Below, in pieces: positions 52,701-63,337 of a stretch of DNA of 64,000 nt (positions within the stretch are counted from its first letter, which is position 1; every line of letters begins with the position of its first letter). The notes beneath the pieces are model-generated. The model saw only the letters and a program-made list of their open reading frames with translations. It ran no database searches and was not told the origin of the DNA. The stretch spans positions 201,648,978-201,712,977 of the forward strand of contig CP136066.1 of the NCBI GenBank assembly GCA_032622095.1, in the 5' to 3' direction. The position numbers and the translations under genes are program-made. The DNA comes from Siphonodentalium dalli. Lineage: Eukaryota > Mollusca > Scaphopoda > Gadilida > Siphonodentaliidae.

Positions 52701-53592
52701 TACCGCGTTCGGGTTTGGACACACTATATATATAATGCTTAATTGGTTAATATTGTCGCATGTTTGCATGCCAAAAGCTGTATATCCGCGGGATCTCTTA
52801 GTCTCAAATGCGCAAACAACGCGCCACCCAGGATCTCCCAAAATGTGCAAACAGTGCGCCACCCAGGATCTCCCAAAATGTCACGGTCATCCAGCAGTTC
52901 AAAATCTCACACATAAAAAAACCCTTCTATATTACGCATCATCGATGATTATGCAGATATCCCATATTGAATGTTCAGATAATAAGTTCAACAAACGGTC
53001 GTTTGTTTCAAGAACTTATTATATCTAAACATTTCTCTCAATAAATAGGGCCCCTGTTGCACTTTTATTTATCTGTCGTCGTGGGGGGGGGGGGGGGTAC
53101 AATTGCAATACATAATGCCCACCCCCACCGGGTGGGTGTGTGTCCGGGACTCCGGGAGACCAAAAACAAGTATTCTTCTAGTCTTCTCTGTTGACTGATA
53201 TGAAGCATTTAAAGTAGTTTCGAGTCTTTGACCCCCTTGATAAGTTGATAACATTGGTGAAACTCAATAAAAACTTATGTTGAAAGGTTGTAGGTGTCCT
53301 TCTGTGGACGGAAAAACATTACATACGGAATAAATGTCTTTTATCAAGATAATTACCCAAATGTGGTTGTTTCTCCCATAACTATCAGCTATATAAGCCT
53401 ATAATGCTTGCAAACATGTCACTATGACGCCACTATGAATTATATAATGGTGTTGGGATGTGATCCAGGTTTTCTGGACTGAGCTGTCACCATGGCTATT
53501 TAAGATTCGCGAAGAATAATGTCAATTATCATATATTCATAAAGACTGTAATCTAATAAACAAACAAAAAGAGTTATGTAACGCCATTTTAA
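52701..53592. other. No gene; short duplications and a foldback
   Basis: GTGCGCCACCCAGGATCTCCCAAAATG-type sequence is tandemly duplicated (52816-52879). A TTCAGATAATAAGTTCAACAAACG hairpin lies at 52971-53033. A poly-G tract with a CCCACCCCCACCGGGTGGG stem follows at 53083-53137. No coding recognised. Confidence 0.55.
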
Positions 53593-53650
53593 GCGGGCTC
53601 GCCGTCGCGGGCCGGGGTTCTAATCCCACCCAATCCCCCCAAAAAATTAC
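53593..53650 (+). repeat. SINE-like fragment with B-box
   Basis: GCGGGCTCGCCGTCGCGGGC is followed by GGGGTTCTAATCCCACCC, one change from the RNA polymerase III B-box consensus GGTTCRANYCC. No A-box or folded tRNA is present, so this is a piece of a tRNA-derived SINE at most. Confidence 0.4.
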
Positions 53651-53689
53651 ACTGTCTCAAAAACCCATTCAGCTTCTAAATCCGGTTAT

Positions 53690-53775
53690 GCTAAACGCAG
53701 CAAGTCCCTGGATATGCAGCAAGTCCCCGGTAAACACAGCAAGTCCCCGGTAAATTCAGCAAGTCCCTCTCGCCG
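53690..53775. repeat. ~21-bp tandem repeat
   Basis: Four units of GCAGCAAGTCCCCGGTAAACA type. Confidence 0.85.
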
Positions 53776-54229
53776 AGGGTGGATTACGGAGGATTAGTCA
53801 TGCGTGTGTTCTTAATTGTACACGTGTCATATGGTTCCATGCAGGCATGTAGAAAGGGCAACCGCTTGGCATATCTCGGAGACAAGTAAATATATTTACA
53901 CACTAAGTGTTGTCATCACTAAATTCAGCATTCTGATTGGTCGGCGCCCACGTGGCTAGTTGCAGTTATTTCTCGGTGAATGCGCAACGCCTCATGACAC
54001 CAAGCTAATAACACCATCGATACGTCATTAGGTTTGGAAAGACGAACGCGTAATGTTTTGGGAGCATTTGGACTCGCGCAGGATTGACTTAATACATCAT
54101 CGGTTTCAATATGAAGAGAAATTGTTCCTATTAACTTTTGGCAAGGGTATTTTGGGCTGATCTTGTCACGATACACTTTTCGATTTAAATATATTTACAA
54201 AAGTGGCTTTCTCGCTAAATGTATATAAA
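53776..54229. other. No gene seen
   Basis: An 83-codon minus frame (53925-54176) has no recognised motif. CTGATTGGTCGGCGCCCACGTGG at ~53933 resembles a CCAAT/E-box promoter patch but no associated gene is evident. Confidence 0.35.
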
Positions 54230-54392
54230 TATAAGGATTAACTGTCATGTGGACTATTTTTATGGAGATGTAACGGTGAGGTAAGTGGACATAACTTGTA
54301 TGTAAAACCCTTCGGGTTTTACACAAGTTATTTCCACTTACCTCACCGTTACATCTCCATAAAAACAGTCCACATGACAGTTAATCCTTATA
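54230..54392. repeat. Long near-perfect foldback hairpin
   Basis: TATAAGGATTAACTGTCATGTGG...GGTAAGTGG is mirrored to CCACTTACC...CCACATGACAGTTAATCCTTATA. Arms are ~73 bp with a handful of mismatches, closed by AAAACCC-ttcg-GGGTTTT. The UUCG-type loop would be very stable in RNA. Confidence 0.92.
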
Positions 54393-55147
54393 TATATTAT
54401 GCAACTGTGACAAATATCTACCATATACCCAGTCTATGTAAACATACACTCAGATTCATAATGATACTGAATATATTTTTTATGTGGGTATGTAGTTTAC
54501 TCCAGACTGCCATATACCTAAATAGCTAATTATATATATACAAAGATAGCGCAGTTATTTGGAGCTATAGGGTGGTTTTCGGTAAATAACATCAAAATTC
54601 TCACCCATCACGGATTTACGACAACTCCGGTGACGGGCCGTAAAGAGACATATATGCAGCATATTTACATTATATATACATCCAGTCTGAGTAAACTCAT
54701 ACCTAAATATTCATTACAACATTGAATATTATAGGTCTGACGGATAACATCGCTATCTCATTTCCAAGTCCTCGGGATTCCGTAATCTGATTGATTGCGT
54801 AAATTATTTTCCGTCCAATGAAACCGCATGGGTTAATAAACAAGTGTTAGTGGGCGGAGACTCCCATAATGTCACCTCTAAATATAATAACAGAGTCGGT
54901 ATTTCTCCGATCGAAAGCGATGCTAACCAGGACGGACCTGACTCCAACCAAGCATAGTCTATTGGAACAAGACGGCTGTCAATCAAGACTAAAGCGATGC
55001 TTGCAAATTCAACAGAGACAGAAAAAATGGCTTCGAAATTATATATTCGGTACGATTCGGATTAATTTGAAGGATGTGCTAGACCTGATAGATAGGCCTG
55101 CGCATGGTACCAACTTGGCCTCCCATAAATATAAATAGAACTCACTC
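54393..55147. other. No gene assigned
   Basis: An 89-codon plus frame (54869-55138) lacks recognisable motifs. TGTAAACATACACTCAGA / GAGTAAACTCATACCTAA words look like diverged repeats. Confidence 0.35.
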
Positions 55148-55408
55148 ATGTCCGTGTATTTGATTTACTTTATTGTAACATGGTTTGCAAATCAAATTAT
55201 TTGTCGTCAAAAAGTCATCTGAAAGTTAAACACCGAGGAAATGACTTAATTTTATGCTTTTAAATAGTTCTAAAGCATCATTTTTGATGACGACCTTATT
55301 TTTTGCTCTCGGATGCAGCTTTCCGGTTGATGCAGCGAGTTCATCTCCCGAAAAAGAATAGTCGCACACACGACAAATATTATCTTCTGTGAGTTTATGT
55401 CGCGACAC
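55148..55408 (-). pseudogene. Zinc-binding N-terminal module, decayed
   Basis: The frame reads SRHKLTEDNICRVCDYSF ... HPRAKNKVVIKNDALELF, hits one in-frame TAA at 55226-55228, and continues in the same frame to LICKPCYNKVNQI before TGA. Two CxxC pairs ~55 residues apart suggest a treble-clef or ZAD-like metal-binding module. The position where a Met would be expected is GTG. Both defects imply a decayed first exon of an unidentified gene or transposon protein. Confidence 0.45.
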
Positions 55409-55776
55409 GGGCCATTGTTATTGCAAAGCACAACAAATAACACGTGGGGACACCTGTCAATCGTCGATGTATTTTTTTAAATCCGTGACGTCATTTTGGG
55501 GAAGCTCTTCGCTGAATAGAAATGGTTTTAGCGACATTAGCTCCAGACTCTAGACGTATAAAAGCCGAACACAACCGAACATAACCGAACACAAGTCCAA
55601 ATAATGGGAAATATAACGAATAAAGTTCATATGCGTGTGTATTCATGTTCACACTATTAATATACGAAGTTTGGTGGAGTTCGGGCCAATAATAAGTGTT
55701 TTATTCGATATTTTGTAAAACGCGTTCAGTGTTCGGCATAGAAAAGCCGAACACAAGCTCGCGGGAATGTGATTTG

Positions 55777-55888
55777 GGGGGGGGGGGGGGCTAACCCCGG
55801 GATTCTCGAAAGGGTCGAATGACCCTTTCCTTACCCCCTCATTTTTTTGCCTTTAATTTGATAACAAAAAAAAAGAAGCAATTTTGGT
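55777..55888 (-). other. Retroelement 3' UTR with paired hairpins (copy C)
   Basis: Next to the copy C stop. Hairpin 2 is GAAAGGGTC-gaat-GACCCTTTC and hairpin 1 is GGGG-ctaa-CCCC beside a 14-G run, which probably varies in length. It matches copy A across the whole tail. Confidence 0.7.
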
Positions 55889-56853
55889 TTATCTTTTCTT
55901 TGTCTTTTTCTTTTTTGGCCTCTTCGCCGGTGGTGGTGCAGACGAAGAGGCATCCGAGGGAGAGGTATAGCTCGTGCTGCTGGTGTCTGTCTTCTTTCCT
56001 GACTTCCCCTTCCGGTACTGGATGACCCCATCAACTATCCTGTACACGAGGTCAGACGGTACACCAGCGTCTGCTGCTGTGTATATTGTTTCGTTACACA
56101 ACAGCTCGCTGTCTGCCTTGGTTATGGTGTATCTTTGGTCTTTAGCTTCCGCCGCGTGTACTCGGCTTTCAAAGGCTTCTCTTAATAGATGGAGCTGCTC
56201 TTCTCTGTCTGGTGGTTCACCCTCCCTGGTGGTGGAACTGGGGGACACCGGGATGTTCTGGTAATCCGGTGTCCGAGGTGTAAAGCTGTCCAGTTCCACG
56301 TCGAAGCTGGCGGCAGGAACATCTGGGGTGGTATCCACGTCCCTGTCTCCGCAAGCCTCGACGACGACAGCAGGGACCTCCGGCAGATCCACGGAGTCCC
56401 TGCTAGCTGGTTCAATGTCGTCAGTCTCCGCGCAGGTCGAGTCGTCTGGGCGTCTCTCAGACAACTTCGACCCGCCGGCTATGACTATAGACGGCTGAGC
56501 CACACGGGGAGGGGTGACCGGTCGATCAACGGTCACCCCCTTCTGCTTCTTCCATTTAGCCCGTCTGGCGGCGTCCCTTCTTTTTCTAGTAGGCGTCTTC
56601 TTCTTGGGAGGCCCCTTCCCAACATTCATGGAACAGGAGGCAGTCTTGGAGTTGGTGTCCCGGGTCTGTGATTTCTGGTTTCCTCCAGCATCTTCAGTCC
56701 TGAACTCCAGGCAAAGAGTCAGATATCCCCGGCTAGACTGGAGAGACCAGTTAGCGATGTCCAATATCCGACTTCTTTGCACTGCGGCCAACACGGCGTC
56801 TGGGATTAAATCCATAAGCCTAATCCAAAACCGTCTCACTCTCGTGGATTAGT
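55889..56853 (-). pseudogene. Retroelement ORF, conserved-core family, copy C (longest)
   Basis: Open for 316 codons from just inside a stop at ~56853, with no ATG at the start, so the 5' end is truncated. N-terminal part: FWIRLMDLIPDAVLAAVQRS, then SSRGYLTLCLEFRTED. A very basic stretch follows (PPKKKTPTRKRRDAARRAKW). The family core is at ~130-205 (LSERRPDDSTC to RTPDYQNIPVSPSST). The C-terminal module is unique (HLLREAFESRVHAAEAKDQR, VPSDLVYRIVDGVIQYRKGK) and the end Ser/Pro- and Lys-rich (KRPKKKKTKKR). The basic stretches suggest nucleic-acid binding. I recognise no named domain and no RT or endonuclease; the ORF1/gag-like label is inference. It lies inside the 55558-58777 element. Confidence 0.6.
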
Positions 56854-56921
56854 CTATAACGGCTGTCTAGCTAGGTGATAATTAATATCAGATATATGGT
56901 CACTAAGCCGAAAGGCTTTAA

Positions 56922-57575
56922 TTGTTGTTGGTGGCGTGGAGACTCTGGGAATTGTGCCGCAATGAACCCGATTACTATCCTATGTGCATAAAAATGGCGA
57001 ACATTTTGGCTAAAACTACGTACAATAACGATGCTACTTGTATTCATTGTCATAATTCATTCGATAATCTTCTTACCCATATGTATCACGATTGCATGTC
57101 AGACTTTGCACAGGTGACGAGGAATGAATTCTGGTATTCAGTAATAGACAGCCATGGAATAGAAACATTCGCGCTCCTAGATAACCTCAGCAAAAACACA
57201 TTTCTAGCATACTGCTTTGGTGGGTGTATCCCACTACAGATTCATCTTCTCTGCAACGAGACTCTCTTATTAAAGCGATGCGTTCGCTTCATCTGTTTCC
57301 TCTGCTCGCAATAGAAGGTACACTCACAACGTATATATGAACACCTCTTAATGGCGATCATTTCCATGGATACGATTTTATTGTGGCTAAACAAATCCTA
57401 GCCATTTTGTATGTTGGCGTTGAATACCAAATGCGTCCATTCACTAAAATTGCACTGAAATTGAGCACATTTGTTTACATGCCTAACTTCTGAGCTTTAA
57501 CAAATCTTATGTAACATTATTTTGTTGTATATATCTGTATTATACGCAATCTCCGTTGATATGGAGGAATAAAGT
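56922..57575 (+). pseudogene. LINE ORF2 C-terminal fragment with 3' tail
   Basis: The frame to 57314 contains MCIKMANILAKTT, then CIHCHNSFDNLLTHMYHDC (a CxxC-x10-H-x4-C zinc-knuckle type). RNEFWYSVIDSHGIETF follows. A C-C-H-C motif with a downstream R-x-x-FW is typical of the region after the reverse transcriptase in many non-LTR elements. The 3' UTR ends near AGGAATAAAGTATCTCTCTCTC (~57563-57584), combining an AATAAA and a simple-repeat tail. The catalytic part is absent. Confidence 0.6.
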
Positions 57576-58317
57576 ATCTCTCTCTCTATTGTAGTTCAGT
57601 GTTTTGACAGTTAGTTGCAATCAGTATTTGATGGCGCCTACTATTATAGAAACAATATGCTTTTGGTGGGCCCCACCATGAAAGACAACGTACGATTGTA
57701 AAAACAATATTTGAGTGACAAGTGGGTTCATGCATGGTGCAATATCCGAGAAGTTCTATATAAGAATGTGGTATGATATTATTTGGCAAATCACAATCTC
57801 AGCAGTATTTGGCATTCTGATCACAGGTCTGACAGACAGAATTTGCATATAAGTATATTGTATAGTATATTGTATAGTACTTTGAACATATACTATGATT
57901 GACATCAATTCCACCAGAATTCCCTGCACCATCACCAAAAGATGTTATGTCGCCAACAAGAACACTATTATATATAATTTTACAATGTTTACTTATGATT
58001 GCAATAAACTATTTGTTTTGTGGTTAGTATTATATTCTCCGAACCATTTCCGCATGAGTATCTTAACTCGACAACCGATTTACTACTTCTTAGAAGTCCG
58101 GGGCGTGCTGATATGTTCGCATTTGTCCAGTATGATCCATCTAAACTACCACATTGTACGAAATGACTTGTAATACTAACGGGGGGGGGGGTAACATTTT
58201 AGTGAGAATGCAGACGAAAATGGACAACAAAACACGTTTTTTCTCGCGAATTAAACCTGCCAAATCCCTTCTGGCAGATATTAATTATCAGCGGATAATC
58301 TAATCCATGAGACAGAA
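57576..58317. other. No gene seen
   Basis: AT-rich interior of the 3.2 kb element with a poly-G run at ~58182. Frames up to 92 codons show no motif. Confidence 0.4.
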
Positions 58318-58777
58318 GTTTGTGTTCGGCTTTTCTATGCCAAACACAAACGCGTTATACAAAACACCCAACAAAACACTCATTATTGAACCAAACTCCA
58401 CCAAACTTCGTATAGTAATAGTATGAACGTGAATACATATGCCTATGAACTTTACAAGGTGGTCTTATATTTAGTAGACTGTATATAGAGTTATATATCT
58501 CAAACGCCAGCTAACGCCACATCTATGCATATCTATATGTGTTAATTAATTACCGGTGACTGAGTGTCGAACATAAACTTGTGTTCGGCTTTTCTATGCC
58601 GAACACTAAACGCGTTTTACAAAATATCGAATAAAACACTTATTATTGGCCCGAACTCCACCAAAGTTCGTATAGTAATAGTGTGAACATGAATACATAT
58701 GCCTATGAACTTTATTCGTGAAATTTCCCATTATTTGAACTTGTGTTCGGTTATGTTCGGTTGTGTTCGGCTTTTAT

Positions 58778-60091
58778 GAGCTCCCGATTTCAAATATAGA
58801 GTCGACGTTCACCCAGACTGATATATATCATGCATGCACGAGACTCTTAATTAATCTCGCCGGTCCGTGTTTCAAGACTAGCGCCATGTTGGGCGCCATT
58901 ATGACCTGGTTTTGTCATCAGATCCGTCTCCAAGGCACAATATCAATACATAAGTTACAAATAACATATAACATGCATGTCGAGTTCTCCTCAAACAACA
59001 TACATCGTACACCTGTACAGCTGGTAGCACGCTATAAATTGAGCTACTCCAATAAAACGTGACCTCGGCAATATTTAGCGTTTGAACATGTATGCATGTC
59101 ATGTATTGAAATTGTGTAATGCACGTCTTTGTGAAAGGGGAAACTATTTGGAAATAATATTTTGTTGTTCAATATCAATTTATCGAGTAATAAGTCATTA
59201 TGTAGCACCAAAGGTATTAAAATAAGTTATGCAAAATTGCAAAATAAAAGTCAATAATATTCAACTTTTTAATAGAGTTGTCCCTCATTGAATACTACTA
59301 TTGAACTTCTTGAACTTCCTTGTTTAGTTTCGAAACGGAAATTACGAAATTGAGATGGCCTTTTGCTTTTTACCTTCCGCGATCAAGCCGGCCGGTGTGT
59401 GCATTGTCAGTGTTAAACGCCCCACCCGTCCTCGACTGCGACCCAGAGGTAATTTTCTTGTTAAATATATCCTTCCAATAACACCTTTTTCCATGTTTTT
59501 CGTAGACTGGATTCCGCGGGTGTTTTGGATGGCGTATTCCAGATTCAGATGGGATGATTGATCATGATTCAAGATTCAATAAGATTTATTTGGTATTCAA
59601 TATAATTATAGTAGACATATAACAACAGGACCCCACAAAAAGTTTAACTTGCAAGGGAGGGCCCTTTTGCTTGTATAATGATACAGTGTAATGTGTATGT
59701 ATATTGGGTGTATATAATATAGTGTGGGTGCGTATTTACAATGTGTGTAGTTTCGTATAGAGATGGGCAAGAAGGGGTGGGGGCATGGGGTGGGGGATGG
59801 TTGAGTTGTGAGATGGCGGTTATAGTCATTTTTGTTTAGTTGTTATGCTTTATCTGGTAGCCAATATGATTATCTTGATGTCTTCATGCTGAGACCTGCG
59901 CAACCATCTTGCAATACTTGTAGGCTATATTTTCAAGAATGTGAGGAATACCAATATTTTTAGGTGATCAATGAAATATGGGTGTGAATACTGACTGCTT
60001 GATTTGTTTGAGGAATTGGTTATGGTCATAATTAAGTTGATTAATTTTGCACTGTTGTTCAGAGGTACAGGTACATGTACATGTATATGAG
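58778..60091. other. No gene assigned; repeat fragments
   Basis: 59504-59550 repeats the GTAGACTGGATTCCGCG block of 52166. 59355-59452 could be read as a short exon (MAFCFLPSAIKPAG...) ending in AGAG/GTAATT, but nothing supports it beyond the donor-like sequence. TGTACATGTACATGTATATGA at ~60070 precedes the hAT insertion. Confidence 0.35.
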
Positions 60092-60835
60092 CAGGGGTGC
60101 ATGGCACCAGAAAATTCCACGACAGGGGGGCTACTCTAAATTACACCATATTGCCTGTTGGTATGTGAAATGAGCGCACATAGTGTGTGTGGCGATCCAA
60201 TGAACAAAACCATATTGAAGTAATTATAGTCTCTTAGCTGGAGCCTGGAGAATTCTAATAGATCTAAAGTTTAGCAATACATCAGCCATAATTAGCAGAT
60301 GAGATAACTCGAAGATTAAAACCCATGAATTGTTGTGAAAATTCCTATATTCTAGGGAGGCCACTTGTCTTCTGTGTCAGTTCTAATTTCTAATTTCATT
60401 AGTTGCAAGTGCCAGCATGGTATTTCACTGTCGGGGATATAGCTAACATGTGGCCATACTGTAGGTACTCAATGGTTCTACAGACCAATGTGGCCATTGT
60501 GACGAATGCCAGAGTAGCCAGCAATGATAAAGCACACATGTTTCAATAGATTTTCATTACCACTAAAACGCTGATGGTGTAACAATACAGGGGAATACCC
60601 CCGGATTTAATGGGAACATGTGCCATGAATATTTTGTGTGGGATATATTCCGCTGTATGTTCTCTCTCTGACACTTTCCCACACTGACAGTCTGTACATG
60701 ATTACTTCATCTTATACACAAAACCGACTTACATATAGAAAATCCCTGACAAGTCCTCCCCGACGAGGGGGCTAGAGCTCCCCGACAAGGCCGGGGGCTG
60801 TAGCCCCCCTGTGCCCCCCACTGGCGCCACCCCTG
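60092..60835. mobile_element. hAT-type non-autonomous element with perfect 8-bp duplication
   Basis: Ends CAGGGGTGCATGGCACCAG and CTGGCGCCACCCCTG are imperfectly inverted. TATATGAG stands immediately outside both (60084-60091 and 60836-60843). Subterminal GGGGGGCTAC / GGGGGCTGTAGCCCCCC stems are present near both ends. 744 bp, no transposase ORF. The exact duplication indicates a young insertion. Confidence 0.92.
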
Positions 60836-60849
60836 TATATGAGTGACAA

Positions 60850-61275
60850 AGGTGTATACGTGATTCTGACTCATGTATATCGTATGCGTTATTTTGACTA
60901 TATAACGGGATTTTGTTTGTCTTTTTTATTTTCCTATTTTACCAGAATTTTCTACAAATGTCAGGCTTTCCGAATATTTGAATACATATATACGCGTGTG
61001 ACTTTACAAAGTTTGTAGTTTGAACTTAAACCCAGAAACTTTGGCACTATATTTGTCCCCCCCCCCTGTATTTTGTGTCACATTAATTCATCGTGGTCTG
61101 GCATCGCTAAGGCGGCGTAAGGCCCTTTATAATAACTTTGTCAGCTGTTGATCCTGACAGGCAGAAAACTTTGTTAAAATTTTTCAACAGTTGGAAATTT
61201 CATACATAATACAACATTAGTTGGAAAGTTCACACCAACAATAGGTTGAAAATGTTCTTGTAGTTTTTCAAACAA
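60850..61275. repeat. Dispersed segment, copy 2
   Basis: Matches 52220-52700 through ATACGTGATTCTGAC, TTCCGAATATTTGAATACATAT, the TTTGTCCCCCC run and TCATCGTGGTCTG to TTCACACCAACAATAG, with several small deletions relative to copy 1. Confidence 0.82.
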
Positions 61276-62024
61276 TTTATTGGGGGAATTAATTGTTTTT
61301 GGACCAATATTTACATATTTTCCTACTTTTGGTCAAAATTTTGGACTGAAATGGCCATCAGTTGGAAATTTTCCAACCTTGGGGGGGGGGGTGTCAGGTT
61401 GTAAATTTCCAACATTTGGAAAGCTTGTGTCCTGGCCCCCCCCCCTCACTGTGGCCAGTCAAAAACTGCTAGTTAATTAAAAAAAAACAATATTGTCCAA
61501 CAGTTGGTTAACATTGTCATTAGAATTGTAAGTCAGGTTTGAAATTTCCAACTCTAGGAAGGCTTGAGGCTAGTCTAGATGATAAGATTTTGCAATTCAG
61601 ATTTCAAAATTTTCACACACCGGGTCGAACCATGGTCGGGCTGGTGTGTCATTTTCCCTTGTCCAACAAAAAAACTGCTCACTAGTTTAAGAAAACAATA
61701 TTTTACTACATTTGGTCAAAATTGTGGACTGAAATGGTCATCAGTTGCAGAATATTCCAACCTAAGGGTGAGTATGAGGAAAGCTTGAGGCCAGTACTAG
61801 TCTAGATGCCAGGATTTTGCAATTTTCTTGTTTAGTTTTCAAAATTTTCTCACACCGGGCCAAACAACCATGGTCCTGGTCTCTTGTCCGTAGCCGTGTG
61901 CATTTGTCTGGAGTTGAACCACTAGATGTTAGGATTTATGCAATTTTCAGGTTCAAATATCTCAATGTTCTCATACCGGATATATAGAACCATGGTTTAT
62001 GAATATATAGGCTATTAGGCATGA
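61276..62024. repeat. Two diverged units with TTTGGTCAAAATT
   Basis: TTTGGTCAAAATTTTGGACTGAAATGGCCATCAGTTG (61318) recurs at 61710 with TTCCAACCT and GGAAAGCTTG following in both; CACACCGGG also repeats at 61616 and 61852. Poly-G and poly-C tracts at 61381 and 61436 border the first unit. Confidence 0.65.
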
Positions 62025-62258
62025 GCACTGAGATGTGCAAATGGAATTGTGCAAAACTTGTGTTCGGTCGGATTCAAGGGTGGGGGGGGGGGGGCTATTA
62101 GGCATGAGCACTGAGATGTGCAAATGGAATTGTGCAAAACTTGTGTTCGGTCGGATTCAAGGGGGGGGGGGGGGGGGGGGGGGGGGGTGCGCCCCAAAGT
62201 GGACACCCCCAATGGATACCCTCTAGCCACGACCCTGAGAGAGAGAGAGAGAGAGAGA
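62025..62258. repeat. ~76-bp tandem duplication, poly-G and GA tracts
   Basis: CTATTAGGCATGAGCACTGAG ... GGTCGGATTCAAGGG occurs twice (about 62010 and 62094). Each copy ends in a G run, the second 27 bases long (62161-62187). A (GA)n tract follows at 62235-62258. Lengths here are unreliable in any assembly. Confidence 0.85.
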
Positions 62259-62410
62259 TGATTTGTATCTTAATGTTGAGTTAGATTTTTAATTGCATAA
62301 TATAGCATCAACATCCATATATTATAATCACAAATATTCCACCCCAATGAAAACAAATGTTGATGTATATAATCACAGGGAGCAATCAACTGGATAGATT
62401 TAGGCAAGTG

Positions 62411-62816
62411 TTAACCCTTTACCCAACAGAAGGGCCCTGTGCCAATGCATTCTCTTATATATGCGAGTCGACCATAGGTCGCCTCGCATATATAAGAGAA
62501 TGCATTGGCTTAACACATTAAAAATTATAAAATTGTTAAAGAATGTAAGAAAAAATGGTAAAAAGTGTTAAAAAAAAGATTTTTTTTTAGGCCAATGCAT
62601 TCTCTTATATATGCGAGGCGACCTATGGTCGACTCGCATATATTATATAAGAGAATGCATTGGCACAGGGCTAACTGTAACTATCACAATGTGGTCAAGG
62701 AGCCGGTTCCAATGATATCCATGTTTGTATGGTTCTATTGAGACAGACCGAAGATATTTTAGGCTGTTGAAGCTTTATTTGGCCGGTTTTGGCCGGTTCG
62801 TTGGGTAAAGGGTTAA
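62411..62816. mobile_element. TTAA-flanked miniature element, copy 2
   Basis: Near-identical to 6885-7284: CCCTTTACCCAAC / GTTGGGTAAAGGG ends, TTAA on both sides, two GCCAATGC hairpins (62442-62509 and 62592-62663, the second with an extra TATTATA). 55 kb separates the two copies, so this family moved recently. Confidence 0.9.
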
Positions 62817-63078
62817 GAGGTATGGTGTTCAGCTTAACTTGGTTATGAACCCATGACCCACAACTCGTACGTAATTGGCTTTTTAAATGAAAATAATCAT
62901 TAAATTTCACAAATCAAGAATAACTAAGTCTCCTCTCATGATCTTGAGATATGATATCATGGATATATGAACAGCACTTTTGAAAAATATCTATTTTACA
63001 CAAAAACAGAGAAATTTTAAATATCTGTTTTACCTAAAACAGAGAAATTTTAAATATTTTTCATGCAATAAAAGTACA
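62817..63078. other. No gene seen
   Basis: Contains a short duplication of ACAGAGAAATTTTAAATAT (63007, 63042). No ORF. Confidence 0.5.
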
Positions 63079-63337
63079 TTAACCCTTTACCCAACAAAAC
63101 GGCCAAAACCGGCCAAATAAAGCTTCAACAGCCTAAAATATCTTCGGTCTGTCTCAATAGAACCATACAAATATGGATATCATTGGAACCGGCTCCTTAA
63201 CCACATTGTGATAGTTACAGTTATGCCCTGTGCCAATGCATTCTCTTATATATGCGAGTCGACCATAGGTCGCCTCGCATATATAAGAGAATGCATTGGC
63301 CTAAAAAAAATCTTTTTTTAACACTTTTTACCATTTT
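63079..63337. mobile_element. TTAA miniature element, copy 3, interrupted
   Basis: Inverse orientation to copy 2. Starts TTAA + CCCTTTACCCAAC, holds the GGCCGGTTTT / CTTCAACAGCC terminal block and one GCCAATGC hairpin (63232-63300). It is cut in the internal T run at 63337 by the next element. Confidence 0.88.

Larger units (their letters stand above)
55558..58777. mobile_element. 3.2 kb element with ~200-bp inverted repeats
   Basis: ATAAAAGCCGAACACAACCG at the left is mirrored by CGGTTGTGTTCGGCTTTTAT at the right. Homology continues inward through TAAAGTTCATA, GTTCACACTATTA, GAACTCCACCAAA and TTGTGTTCGGCTTTTC for ~200 bp. A third partial copy of the arm lies at about 58318-58460, same orientation as the right arm. 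The interior holds retroelement copy C (minus) and a LINE 3' fragment (plus). No transposase of its own is seen. Confidence 0.72.

Noticed and set aside
53593-53650. tRNA gene
   Set aside because: Only a B-box-like word is present; no cloverleaf and no A-box.
59355-59561. Short coding exon ending in a donor-like AGAG/GTAATT
   Set aside because: No acceptor partner, no family resemblance, and the downstream part is a dispersed repeat.
62015-62230. Proline-rich minus-strand ORF
   Set aside because: Generated by poly-G tracts in a tandem duplication.
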